Source: Brevundimonas sp. (lineage in GTDB: Bacteria > Pseudomonadota > Alphaproteobacteria > Caulobacterales > Caulobacteraceae). Taken from it: a stretch of 64,000 bases of DNA. This document shows positions 15,602-24,249 of this stretch, piece after piece. Numbering within the stretch: the stretch's first letter is position 1; every line of letters starts with the position of its first letter. A program made the translations under genes and the position numbers. The notes under the pieces were generated by a model. That model saw only the letters and a program-made list of their open reading frames with translations, ran no database searches and was not told the origin of the DNA. The stretch covers positions 109,594-173,593 of the forward strand of contig NZ_JAUYNX010000022.1 in assembly GCF_030704825.1 (NCBI RefSeq). Reading direction: 5' to 3'.

Positions 15602-16673
15602 GGTTGCCCCCGATATCGGTCCAGGTGATGACTGCGCCGCGCGGCACGTCCCGCGTCAAGGTCCGACCGGACACACGCTCCACATCCTTCGCAAGGATCC
15701 CCACCGCCGGCTTGCGCAATATCATGTCCTCCATCTCAAGCGTCTCGCCGGCCACCATGTCCCGCGTTGCGTAAGCCGACTTGCCGAACAGCGTCTTGAG
15801 ATCCTGCATCTCAACGGCGACAGCGTCCTTGTCGATCGGGTTGGCGATCGCCCGGCGGACGAACTGGCACCCCTCCACAAGCGCCGGAAGATCGCCGAGA
15901 ACGACGGACGCGCCGGTATCAGGACCGAAACACGCCTTGGAAAAAACCACATGGACCTCGATCATGTCCGCGCCGAGCGCGCAGGCCCCGATTGAGGCAT
16001 AGGGCAGGCCCGAATGATCCGACAGGCCAGTCGGGTAGGGATAGCGGTCCCGCAACGACCGAACGACATTCAGGCCGACCTGCTCGGCCGCGCAGGGGTA
16101 GGCCGTCGTGCACTGAAATATGCCAATCTGGTCATGATGCGACTCCAGCGTCGCCACCGCCTCGTCGATTTCGGCCCAGGACGCCATGCCCGTCGACAGG
16201 AGCACGGGGAGACCAGTACGCCCCATCGCCGTCAGCATCGGCAGGTTGGTGGTCTCTCCCGATCCCACCTTGAGGGCAGGAACCCCAATATTGACCAGAA
16301 GGTCGAGCGCCTCGAACGAAAAGGGCGTCGACAGGAAAATCAGGCCAACCTCTTCAGCGTGCCGCTTGAGGCCCGCCCATTGCTCGGGCGTGAATTCGAG
16401 CCGCTCCCAATAATCGTAGCGGGTCGCATCCTGATAGGAGAATTTCTTCCGGAACGGTTCCCCGGGGGTCGATTCCGCGGCTGCGATATGAGTCTGGAAC
16501 TTGATCGCCTGGGCGCCGCTTCCGGCGACCCCGTCGATATAGGCATGCGCTGTGCCCAGACTTCCGTCATGGGCCATTCCCACCTCGGCCACGACGAATA
16601 CGGGTGCGCCCGCTCCTACCTCCACCTGTCCAATCTTCAGGGGCACTCGGTTGCGCTCTCGAGCTTGCTTCAT
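15594..16673 (-). CDS. neuB: Nonulosonic acid synthase (NeuB family, divergent)
   Basis: A 359-residue NeuB-type TIM barrel with a C-terminal antifreeze-like SAF domain (from about residue 290, SAYATRDMVAGETL). It condenses PEP with a HexNAc. Conserved cues include IKFQTHI, PFSFEALDLL, KVGSGETTN, LLSTGMASW, CTTAYPC and GLSDHSG. It departs from canonical synthases at several places: EVGMAHDGS instead of E(A/I)G(I/V)NHNG, and IEVHVVFSK with GPDTGAS instead of EKHFTLD with GPDHxxS. The window's own legI shows the canonical forms. This suggests a different sugar acceptor or product. It is the first gene of the neuB-neuC-dehydrogenase-neuA run. Confidence 0.88.
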   Translation of the reverse strand: MKQARERNRVPLKIGQVEVGAGAPVFVVAEVGMAHDGSLGTAHAYIDGVAGSGAQAIKFQTHIAAAESTPGEPFRKKFSYQDATRYDYWERLEFTPEQWAGLKRHAEEVGLIFLSTPFSFEALDLLVNIGVPALKVGSGETTNLPMLTAMGRTGLPVLLSTGMASWAEIDEAVATLESHHDQIGIFQCTTAYPCAAEQVGLNVVRSLRDRYPYPTGLSDHSGLPYASIGACALGADMIEVHVVFSKACFGPDTGASVVLGDLPALVEGCQFVRRAIANPIDKDAVAVEMQDLKTLFGKSAYATRDMVAGETLEMEDMILRKPAVGILAKDVERVSGRTLTRDVPRGAVITWTDIGGNHG

Positions 16674-16977
16674 TTAGCGGGGCTTCTCGTTCAACAGGTC
16701 GCAAGCCCACGGGACCCTGCGCGCGGTCCAAACACACTTCATGTGGCAGATCACGTTCGTCTATCCGGTTCTCGCTGCGTTGCAACCCATTTTCCTTGCA
16801 GGGCGTACACCTTGAGACGCCGAACAGGCCAAGGCAAGGAGCCCGGATCCACCGCCGCCGGCCTGGGAATCTGGGCAGGGTCATAAGTGGATTTTCTGCC
16901 TGACAGCGGCGAGGATTGCCGCGCATCAGGAGAGATCAGGACGAGACGACGCCTTCCCGACGTCCGTGCGGCCTTCG
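16674..16977. other. Intergenic stretch between the nucleotide-sugar dehydrogenase and neuB
   Basis: About 304 bases with no convincing gene. Short open frames here lack ribosome sites and resemble nothing. Both flanking genes read leftward, so the neuB operon promoter could lie here. I see no clear -35/-10 pair, terminator or repeat. Confidence 0.5.
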
Positions 16978-18279
16978 TCACAATCTGAGGTCGGACGCTC
17001 CCGGCGGTAGAACATACTTCAGGTCATAGACAACACAGGCCGGCTGGCCGAGGGCGGCGACGCCCTCGGCACCCAACTCGCGGAATTGCTGGTGAGCGAC
17101 CGCCAGAATGATGGCGTCGTAGACTCCGGCTTCGGGCGTTTCGATCAGCGACACTCCATACTCGTGGCGCGCCTCGTCGGGATCAACCCAAGGATCGTGG
17201 ACATCGACGGTGACATTGTATTCCTCCAGCTCGCGCAGGATATCGACACAGCGGGTATTACGCAGGTCCGGACAATTCTCCTTAAAGGCGAGTCCGAGCA
17301 GGAGGACGCGAGAGCCGGCCATCTCGATACCCTTGCGCAGCATCGCCTTGATCAGCTGGGACACCACATAGGTGCCCATGCCGTCATTGATGCGCCGCCC
17401 CGAGAGGATCACCTCGGGATGATATCCTGAGGCCTGTGCCTTGTGCGTAAGATAATATGGGTCGACGCCGATGCAGTGGCCCCCGACCAGACCCGGCCGA
17501 AACGGCAGGAAATTCCATTTGGTGCCAGCGGCCTGGAGCACCGCCTCGGTGTCGATTCCCAGGCGGTTGAAGATGATCGCCAGCTCGTTGACGAGGGCTA
17601 TGTTCAGGTCCCGTTGCGTGTTTTCGATCACCTTGGCCGCCTCGGCGACCTTGATCGACAGCGCCCTGTGCGTACCCGCGGTGACAATCTCGCCGTATAG
17701 TTTGTCGACAAAGTCCGCGACAGCCGGAGTGGACCCGGACGTCACCTTGACGATCGTCGCCAGGCGATGCTGCCGATCACCCGGATTGGCTCGTTCGGGG
17801 CTATAGCCGGCAAAAAAGTCCACATTGAACGCCAGGCCAGACATGCGTTCCAGCACCGGCACGCAATCCTCCTCGGTGGCGCCGGGATAGACAGTGGATT
17901 CATAGATGACCACATCACCCTTCTTGAGGATTTTGCCCACGGTCTCGCTCGCGCGCAGCAAGGCCGAAAGATCAGGGCGCTTGTGCTCGTCTATGGGTGT
18001 CGGAACGGTGATGATGAAGACATTGCAGCCTGCCAGCGCCGCAGGGTCAGAAGTAAAGGTCAAGCGATCAGAGGCGACCAGTTCCTGAGTGTCGATCTCC
18101 AGTGTTCGGTCGATGCCGCGCCGCAGCTCATCGATCCGTTCGGCGTTGATATCGAAGCCCAACGTATCGAACTTCATTCCGAAAGCGACGGCGAGCGGCA
18201 AGCCGACATAGCCCAGGCCCAGAACTGCAATTCGCTCACTGCCGACAGGCATCATCTCGACGTATTCCTTCAAGGCCAC
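16978..18279 (-). CDS. Nucleotide-sugar 6-dehydrogenase (UDP-HexNAc dehydrogenase, TviB/WbpA-like)
   Basis: A 433-residue UDP-glucose/GDP-mannose dehydrogenase superfamily protein. N-terminal Rossmann motif [14 protein letters not shown], middle-domain motif [14 protein letters not shown], and catalytic Cys269 in [13 protein letters not shown]. The C-terminal UDP-binding domain has [18 protein letters not shown]. The VYPG and KENCPDLRN variants favour the TviB/WbpO-type enzymes oxidising UDP-GalNAc or UDP-GlcNAc to uronic acids, rather than UDP-glucose dehydrogenase (Ugd). It supplies an acidic sugar for the island polysaccharide. An epimerase remnant immediately upstream (18470-18612) suggests its former partner was lost. 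Confidence 0.88.
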   Translation of the reverse strand: MALKEYVEMMPVGSERIAVLGLGYVGLPLAVAFGMKFDTLGFDINAERIDELRRGIDRTLEIDTQELVASDRLTFTSDPAALAGCNVFIITVPTPIDEHKRPDLSALLRASETVGKILKKGDVVIYESTVYPGATEEDCVPVLERMSGLAFNVDFFAGYSPERANPGDRQHRLATIVKVTSGSTPAVADFVDKLYGEIVTAGTHRALSIKVAEAAKVIENTQRDLNIALVNELAIIFNRLGIDTEAVLQAAGTKWNFLPFRPGLVGGHCIGVDPYYLTHKAQASGYHPEVILSGRRINDGMGTYVVSQLIKAMLRKGIEMAGSRVLLLGLAFKENCPDLRNTRCVDILRELEEYNVTVDVHDPWVDPDEARHEYGVSLIETPEAGVYDAIILAVAHQQFRELGAEGVAALGQPACVVYDLKYVLPPGASDLRL

Positions 18280-18469
18280 GAATTATGGATTCGTCCGAGC
18301 AACGACAGGTGGGCGGATCGACTTGTCGTCGCGTTCATCATAAGAGCCGCGAAAGCGGATCCTGTCCGCCGGCCGTGCAGATCAATGCTCCCAAGGGAAG
18401 CCCGAATCGCGCATCAACCGACTTGAGAATACACTTCCACAATAAAACCTAGACTTCGTAGAATGACCT

Positions 18470-18612
18470 CTACCATTCGACGAAGCGCGTGACACCCTCC
18501 TTGACCGACGTGGTGGGTCGATATCCGATCCTGGCGACAAGTCCGCTAACGTCGGCGAAAGTGTCGGGACGTCGCCCGGCTGGAGTGGCGGCAGTTCCTT
18601 GATCGCCTGCGG
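18470..18612 (-). pseudogene. C-terminal remnant of an NAD-dependent sugar epimerase
   Basis: Only the last ~45 codons survive. The minus strand reads KELPPLQPGDVP in one frame, then switches frame to DTFADVSGLVARIGYRP and EGVTRFVEW before a TAG. This is the recognisable tail of GalE/UDP-glucuronate 4-epimerase-type proteins (PGDV...T.ADVS...GY.P.T...EGV..FV.WY), with a single-base frameshift near 18575 and a stop where the WYR end should be. No start or NAD-binding domain lies upstream, because the membrane dehydratase gene ends at 18669. It marks a recombination junction between the island and the export region. Confidence 0.82.
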
Positions 18613-18668
18613 CCGAGGGATGATCAGGACAGACGTCCTCTCTTGATCGCAGAGTTTGCCGAAAGGGG

Positions 18669-20582
18669 TCAGGACCGGATCGCGTCAACCACCTCCAGAA
18701 CGCGCCTGCCCGGGAGATCGTCGGTCAGCCTGGACTGGTCCACCAGGGCGAGGATGTCGGCCAGGCAAGTCTCGTCGGGGCAGGGCCGCCAGAGCAGCTC
18801 CATGATCCCCTCCACGCACGGCCGGGCCTCCTCGCCCTCGTCGCTCAGGACCTCGGCCAGTTTCTCGCCCGGTTGCAGGCCGGTGAATTCGATCATGACA
18901 TCCACGTCCGGGGTCTTGCCGCTGAGTTCGATCATCTGGCGGGCGAGGTCGGCGATCCTGACCGGCTCGCCCATTTCCAGCAGGAATTTGCGCGGCCCCC
19001 CCGGCCGCGCGCCGGCGCCGGTGGCGGCGCTGTGGAGAACCAGCTGCACCGCCTCCGGGATGGTCATGAAGAAGCGGTTGACTTCGGGATGGGTGACGGT
19101 GACCGGGCCGCCGCGGGCGATCTGGTCGCGGAAGATCGGCACCACCGAGCCGGCCGAGCCGAGGACATTGCCGAAGCGCACGGCGGTCATCCGCGTACCG
19201 CCCCTGGGGGCCAGGTCCAGAAGCGCCTCGGCGATGCGTTTGGTCGCGCCCATGACATTGGTCGGGGCCACGGCCTTGTCAGTCGAGATCAGCACGAACT
19301 GGGCCGCCCCGTGGGCGACGGCGGCCTGGATGACGTTCCAGGTGCCGAGCACATTGGTCAGGACCCCTTCGGCGGGATTGTTCTCGACCAGGGTGACGTG
19401 TTTGAGGGCCGCGGCGTGGAAGATTATGTCGGGCCGTTCGGCGCGGACCACCTCGGCGACGCGGTCCGCATCACGGACATTGGCCAGGATGGCGCGACGG
19501 CCAGCGGGGCCGCCCACGCCGGCCAGTTCGCGGTCGATCTTGAACAGCAGGAACTCGGAATGGTCGACCATGGCGAGGTGGGCGCAGCCGAGCGCCAGCA
19601 GCTGGCGGCAGAGTTCGGAGCCGATGCTGCCGCCCGCCCCGGTGACCAGCACCCGGCGGCCGGCGACCAGATCGCGGATCGGGGCCGGGTCGAGGGCGAT
19701 CGCCTTGCGGGGCAGGAAGTCCTCGAGCGGGATCTCTCTCAATACATTCTCCCCTCCGGGCGCGCCGCCGATCTCGGTCATGCTCTGGGGCTTGAGCAGC
19801 ATATGGCCGGCGCGCCGCAGTTCGCCGATCCGCTCGGTGGAAAAGCCGTAGGCCTGGATCGGATCGTCGAGAAAGACGACGGCGTGCGGCCGGGCGCCCC
19901 GCGCCGTCAGGCCGCCGTGGGCCGGAAGCCAGGTCGCCAGATCGCCGACGAAGGGCACGCCGTGGAGACGAAGGCCGACCTTCTCGGGATGGGGGGTGAC
20001 GACGCCGACCGGCTGATACGGGCTGTCGGGATCGCCCTGGAGCAACCTGAGCTGGCGGTCGGCGCCGGCCATCGGGCCGACGATCAGCAGCGGCGTCCGG
20101 TCCGTCGCCGGGCGCGGCCACCAGCTGGGCAGGAAATGGGCCGCCAGGCCCGGGTCGTGCGGCAGGCGCCAGACCATGCGAAAACCGACCAGCAAGGCCA
20201 GGCTGACCAGCCAGGTCAGGGGCAGGATCGAGCGCGGCAGCTGCACGCCGCGATCCAGGAAGAAGATCAGGCCGAGAAAGAGACCGGTGGCGACGGTGAC
20301 GTTGCGGACCAGGCCCACCACCTCGCGCATGGAGGCGAACCGCCAAGCGGAGCGTTCCGACTGGAAGATCAGTTCGACGCCGGCGCCGGTCAGGGCATAG
20401 AGGCCGGCCCAGCGGATGACGCGGAGCGCGTCCGGGTCGGTCATCCACCAGACCAGGGGCACGGGGCGGCGCAGTTCATAGGCCAAGACAAAGCCGAGGA
20501 AGAGCAGGCCGACGTGAAGGCCGAATTTCGCCGCCCAGGCCACGGTCAGGCGAGCCCGCGCGGTTCTGGCGACACCCGTCAT
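18669..20582 (-). CDS. Membrane-anchored nucleotide-sugar 4,6-dehydratase (CapD/WbpM/PglF family)
   Basis: A 637-residue protein. The first ~150 residues contain four hydrophobic segments; a CoA-binding-like Rossmann domain follows (PLLIVGPMAGADRQ). The SDR domain starts near VLVTGAGGSIGSELCRQ and carries the catalytic region STDKAVAPTNVMGATKR. NRFFMTIPEAVQLV and GLQPGEKLAEVL are typical of WbpM/FlaA1-like C-termini. These enzymes make UDP-4-keto-6-deoxy-HexNAc, feeding diNAcBac, QuiNAc or similar sugars; its product could also feed the legionaminic acid pathway. The ATG at 20582 with GAGGGG upstream was chosen; farther upstream codons run into the hairpin repeats. Confidence 0.9.
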   Translation of the reverse strand: MTGVARTARARLTVAWAAKFGLHVGLLFLGFVLAYELRRPVPLVWWMTDPDALRVIRWAGLYALTGAGVELIFQSERSAWRFASMREVVGLVRNVTVATGLFLGLIFFLDRGVQLPRSILPLTWLVSLALLVGFRMVWRLPHDPGLAAHFLPSWWPRPATDRTPLLIVGPMAGADRQLRLLQGDPDSPYQPVGVVTPHPEKVGLRLHGVPFVGDLATWLPAHGGLTARGARPHAVVFLDDPIQAYGFSTERIGELRRAGHMLLKPQSMTEIGGAPGGENVLREIPLEDFLPRKAIALDPAPIRDLVAGRRVLVTGAGGSIGSELCRQLLALGCAHLAMVDHSEFLLFKIDRELAGVGGPAGRRAILANVRDADRVAEVVRAERPDIIFHAAALKHVTLVENNPAEGVLTNVLGTWNVIQAAVAHGAAQFVLISTDKAVAPTNVMGATKRIAEALLDLAPRGGTRMTAVRFGNVLGSAGSVVPIFRDQIARGGPVTVTHPEVNRFFMTIPEAVQLVLHSAATGAGARPGGPRKFLLEMGEPVRIADLARQMIELSGKTPDVDVMIEFTGLQPGEKLAEVLSDEGEEARPCVEGIMELLWRPCPDETCLADILALVDQSRLTDDLPGRRVLEVVDAIRS

Positions 20583-20604
20583 AAATCCCCTCGATGGTCC
20601 GGCC

Positions 20605-20699
20605 ATCAATCTTGCGGACCCCAAGGGGCCCGCTTCATCAATCTTGTGGACCCCAAGGGGCCCGCCTCATCAATCTTGTGGACCCCAAGGGGCCCGCCT
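20605..20699. repeat. Three tandem 32-bp direct repeats, each with a hairpin
   Basis: Three back-to-back copies at 20605-20636, 20637-20668 and 20669-20699, beginning ATCAATCTTG and differing at only two sites plus the end. Each contains GGACCCCAAGGGGCCCGC, an inverted repeat able to form a stem of about nine pairs with one mismatch around an AA loop. The array lies 23 bases upstream of the capD-like start and so within its leader or promoter. Possible roles are a regulator-binding array, an attenuator or a REP-like element; the sequence does not decide. Confidence 0.93.
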
Positions 20700-21110
20700 A
20701 AACTCTAGCTTGTGTGGCCAGCTCGCCCGTCTGACAGACTCCGGAACATTTGGCAAATAGATACAACATTCAGGACGGAGGCGTCATCTCCGTCGGACGA
20801 GGCGGCGGCGAGCGGCGAGGGAATTTCCATCGAGCGGCGTCCGACTCCCGAGGCGATGGCCCTTGGCCCGCCGATGTGGCTTGCGTGACAGCTGCGGATT
20901 CGGGTTTCGCCCCCCCCCCCCCCCACAGCCTCGACGCTGACCGCGACCACAAGAAACGAACGCCCCCGGTTGACCGCCCGCTCCCGGTGCTGGACAACGC
21001 TTCCCGGCGCGGGCGGAGTCCGGCACGGTCGCCAGCCGGGCTCCCGGCGCCCGTGTTGTCCGTCCGGTCCCGTCAGGCCCTGTCCGTTTTTCGAGGTATC
21101 ATCGCCCGTG
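20700..21110. other. Divergent intergenic region between capD-like gene and wza, with a C15 tract
   Basis: About 410 bases without a supported gene; open frames here are shadows. An AT-rich patch at 20740-20775 is the best candidate promoter zone. A homopolymer of 15 C lies at 20910-20924, about 190 bases ahead of wza. Nothing else is recognisable. Confidence 0.6.
20910..20924. repeat. Homopolymeric C15 tract
   Basis: Fifteen consecutive C residues in the non-coding region upstream of wza. Tracts of this length are prone to slipped-strand mispairing, as known for phase-variable surface genes in other bacteria. Here it would alter spacing in a promoter or leader rather than a reading frame. 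Length could also be mis-called by sequencing. Confidence 0.9.
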
Positions 21111-21803
21111 ATGCGCGCCCTTTCACTCCTGTCCGTCCTCGCGGCCGTCCTGCTCACGGGCTGCGGCGGCCCCCGGATGGACGTCGGCCAGATGACCGCC
21201 GCCCAACCCGTCGATCTGCAATCGGTGCACACGGTCGCCGCGCCGCAGGCCGAGTATCGGATCGGCGTCGGCGACAAGCTGGACGTGCGGGTGTTCCAGG
21301 TCGAGGACCTGTCGTTCGAGGAACTGGTGGTCGACACCTCGGGCAATATCAACATGCCGCTGATCGGGGCGGTGCGCGGCGCGGGCCGGACCGCCGGCGA
21401 GATGTCGTCCGACATCGCCGAACGGCTGGCGGCGCGGTATCTGCGCGATCCCCAGGTCACGGTGACCGTCAAGGAGGCCGCCAGCCAGAAGATCACCATC
21501 GACGGGGCGGTGACCAAGCCCGGCGTCTACGAGATGCGCGGCGCGACCTCGCTGCTCCAGGCCGTGGCCATGGCGGAGGGCCCCACGCGTGTCGCCGACC
21601 TGACCAAGGTCGCGGTGTTCCGCACGATCGAGGGCCGGCGATCAGTGGCCCTGTTCGACCTGGCGGCGATCCGCCAGGGCCGGGCCCCCGATCCGGAGGT
21701 GCTGGGCGACGACGTCGTCGTGGTCGACACCTCGCGGCTCAATTCGGCCCTGCGCGAGATCCTGGGCGCCGTTCCGGCCCTGGCGATTTTCCGGCCGTTC
21801 TGA
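21111..21803 (+). CDS. wza: Outer-membrane polysaccharide export lipoprotein (Wza-like)
   Basis: A 230-residue lipoprotein: signal MRALSLLSVLAAVLL followed by lipobox LTGC with Cys18. The Poly_export domain starts at YRIGVGDKLDVRVF and shows NINMPLIGAVR, and an SLBB-type segment follows at ITIDGAVTKPGVYEM with TSLLQAVAMAEG. Wza-like proteins form the outer-membrane channel for capsule or exopolysaccharide. This is the short form without the long C-terminal helix region of enterobacterial Wza, as is common in alphaproteobacteria. ATG at 21111 directly follows an in-frame GTG; either may be used. It leads the plus-strand export operon with wzc 175 bases downstream. Confidence 0.92.
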   Translation: MRALSLLSVLAAVLLTGCGGPRMDVGQMTAAQPVDLQSVHTVAAPQAEYRIGVGDKLDVRVFQVEDLSFEELVVDTSGNINMPLIGAVRGAGRTAGEMSSDIAERLAARYLRDPQVTVTVKEAASQKITIDGAVTKPGVYEMRGATSLLQAVAMAEGPTRVADLTKVAVFRTIEGRRSVALFDLAAIRQGRAPDPEVLGDDVVVVDTSRLNSALREILGAVPALAIFRPF

Positions 21804-21978
21804 GGCTGCGGCCACCGAACAGGACAGGGCGAACCGCCGACGTCGGGACGAACAGGTCTCGGGCGGCGGCGGATATTCAAGGCGAGACACAACCGATTTT
21901 GTGTGCGCGGAGCCGGGCTTTGCGATATCAGCCCGACATGTTTCAGCGCGGCCGCGGCCGCAAAGCGTAGCGGATGGC

Positions 21979-24249
21979 ATGATGCTGGGCGACGACAATT
22001 TCGCTGATCGACGCGGCCCGGGTCCGGGCCCCGGGTTCGGTGATTCCCGCGAAGCGCCGTACGCCGTGCCGGCCGACGGCTGGGCCGCCGACGGCGAGGA
22101 CCAGCCGGTTCTGGATCTGGCGGTCTATTGGCGGCTGGCGCTCAAATACCGCTTCCTGATCATCGGCTGTTTCCTGGGCGCTCTCGTCATCGGCGCGACG
22201 CTTACGCTCCTCATGACGCCCATCTATACGGCCCAGGCGACCTTGCAGATCGATCGCGAGGCCGCCCGCGTCCTGGACACCGAAGACGTCGTCCCGCGTG
22301 AAAATATGATGCAGGGGGAGGAGTTCTTCCAAACCCAGTACGGCCTGCTTCGTAGCCGGTCGCTCGCCGAGCGCGTCATCGAGAGCCTGGGTCTGGCCAG
22401 CTCTAACGAGGCGCTTGAAGCCATGGGTGTCGCACCGCCCGAGGTCGGCGGAACCGCTGCTGCTCAGGCCGCACACCGCAGGGCAGCGGCGCTCGGAGCC
22501 CTCCAGAACAACCTCAGCGTCTCGCCCGTCCGCGGCTCGCGCCTTGTTGCGATCGGCTACGACAACCCGAATCCCGTCGTAGCGGCCCGTATCGCCAACG
22601 GCTTCGCGGAGAATTTCATTCAGTCCAATCTGGACCGCAAATTCGAGAGCTCTTCCTACGCCCGCGAGTTTTTGGAAGAGCGGATCGCCCAGACTAAGGA
22701 ACGCCTGGAATCCGCGGAGCGCCAGCTGGTCGCCTATGCGGCCAACCAGCAGATCATTAACGTCGGCGAACCCAGCGAAGGCGAAGCGGAAGGTGGTTCC
22801 ACCCAGTCGCTGACGTCCAACAACCTCGTGGCGCTCAACAGCGCACTGGCTCAAGTGCGTGCTCAAAGAGTGGCCGCCGAAGAGCGATGGCGCTCCGCGA
22901 GATCCTCGGAACTTATGACTCTCCCCGAGGTCCTTCAGAATCCGTCCATCCAGCGGCTGACGGAGCAGCGGGCCGTTCTGGACGCGGAGTATCAGCAGAA
23001 GCTCAGCGTCTATCAACCGGACTATCCGGAGATGGTGCGCCTCAGGGCCCAGATCGAGGAAGCCGATGGCCAGATTCGGACAATCGCCGGCAACATCCGC
23101 AGCTCAATCCGGAGCCAGTACGAGATCGCCGCCAACCAGGAGCGTTCGCTTCAGGCCCAGGTGACCGGACTGACAGGCGATGTCCTCGACCTGCGGGACC
23201 GATCGATTCAGTACAACATTCTGCAACGCGAACTGGACACCACCCGCACCCTCTACGAGGGACTGCTGCAGCGGTATAAGGAGGTCGGCGTCACGGGCGG
23301 CGTGACCGCGAACAACATCTCGATCGTTGACCTTGCCACCCCCCCCCGGGAGCCGTCCAAGCCGAATATGCTGCTGAACATGGCGCTAGCCGCGCTGCTG
23401 GGCCTTGGGCTCGGCGTCTTGGCGGCCCTGGTTCTGGAAGCGCTCGACGAAACCGTGGCGACGCCTGACGATGTCGAGAAGAAGCTGGGCGTTCCCGTTC
23501 TGGGCGTCGTCCCGCTGCTGGAGAAGGGGCAGACGACAGCGGATGCTCTTGCGGACATCCGATCCGGGTTCTCGGAGGCGTATTACTCCCTTCGAACCGC
23601 GCTTCAGTTTTCGACGCCAGATGGTGCGCCGAGCAGTTTGCTGGTGTCCAGCGCCCGTCCGGCCGAGGGCAAGTCGACCACGGCCTATGCCGTGGCCCTC
23701 AACCTCGCGCGAGTCGGCAAGCGGGTGCTTCTGGTCGATGGCGATCTGCGCAATCCATCGATGCACCGTATGGTCGGCGTTGAGAATGAGCGCGGCATGA
23801 GCAATCTGCTCTCCGGTTCGGCAGACCTGGCAGGGGTCGTGCAGCGTACGCGGCACGAGAATCTGTTCTTCATTCCCTGCGGCCCCCTGCCGCCCAATCC
23901 GGCGGAACTGTGGGGCGGAGACCGTCTGCGCCAGTTCCTGGCCGAGACCCGAAACAATTTCGACCACGTCGTCTTCGACGGCCCGCCTGTGCTGGGCTTC
24001 GCGGACGCTCCGATGCTGGCGGCCGCGGTCAACGGCGTCCTGTTCGTGCTTGAGTCCCGCGGCACCCGCAGGGGTCAGGCGCGGGGAGCCCTTCGGCGCA
24101 TCCAGGTGGGCCGGGCCCACCTGCTCGGCGCCGTGCTGACGAAGTTCAACGCGAAGTCGACCTCCTACGGCGGCTATGACTACGCCTATGACTACCATTA
24201 CGGAGCCGAACCGGAACAAGAGGACGTCAAGAAGGGCAAGCGGGGTTGA
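21979..24249 (+). CDS. wzc: Polysaccharide co-polymerase / BY-type tyrosine autokinase (Wzc-like)
   Basis: A 756-residue inner-membrane protein. A cytosolic N-terminal tail precedes TM1 (FLIIGCFLGALVIG). A periplasmic Wzz/GNVR region with coiled coil follows, then TM2 (LLGLGLGVLAALVLE), then the kinase domain. Walker A is ARPAEGKSTT (Lys565), Walker A' LLVDGDLRNP, Walker B VVFDGPPVLG. The C-terminus has six tyrosines in a dozen residues (within YGGYDYAYDYHYG), the autophosphorylation cluster. It controls chain length and export together with Wza. Two adjacent ATG codons at 21979 and 21982 are both possible. No separate phosphotyrosine phosphatase (Wzb) is seen nearby. Confidence 0.94.
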   Translation: MMLGDDNFADRRGPGPGPGFGDSREAPYAVPADGWAADGEDQPVLDLAVYWRLALKYRFLIIGCFLGALVIGATLTLLMTPIYTAQATLQIDREAARVLDTEDVVPRENMMQGEEFFQTQYGLLRSRSLAERVIESLGLASSNEALEAMGVAPPEVGGTAAAQAAHRRAAALGALQNNLSVSPVRGSRLVAIGYDNPNPVVAARIANGFAENFIQSNLDRKFESSSYAREFLEERIAQTKERLESAERQLVAYAANQQIINVGEPSEGEAEGGSTQSLTSNNLVALNSALAQVRAQRVAAEERWRSARSSELMTLPEVLQNPSIQRLTEQRAVLDAEYQQKLSVYQPDYPEMVRLRAQIEEADGQIRTIAGNIRSSIRSQYEIAANQERSLQAQVTGLTGDVLDLRDRSIQYNILQRELDTTRTLYEGLLQRYKEVGVTGGVTANNISIVDLATPPREPSKPNMLLNMALAALLGLGLGVLAALVLEALDETVATPDDVEKKLGVPVLGVVPLLEKGQTTADALADIRSGFSEAYYSLRTALQFSTPDGAPSSLLVSSARPAEGKSTTAYAVALNLARVGKRVLLVDGDLRNPSMHRMVGVENERGMSNLLSGSADLAGVVQRTRHENLFFIPCGPLPPNPAELWGGDRLRQFLAETRNNFDHVVFDGPPVLGFADAPMLAAAVNGVLFVLESRGTRRGQARGALRRIQVGRAHLLGAVLTKFNAKSTSYGGYDYAYDYHYGAEPEQEDVKKGKRG

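Noticed and set aside
16751..16981. Small minus-strand open frame of 76 codons
   Set aside because: No ribosome site, overlaps the dehydrogenase end, and its composition matches non-coding sequence.
18873..20708. Long plus-strand open frame opposite the capD-like gene
   Set aside because: Antisense shadow; the minus strand encodes clear SDR motifs and a natural start.
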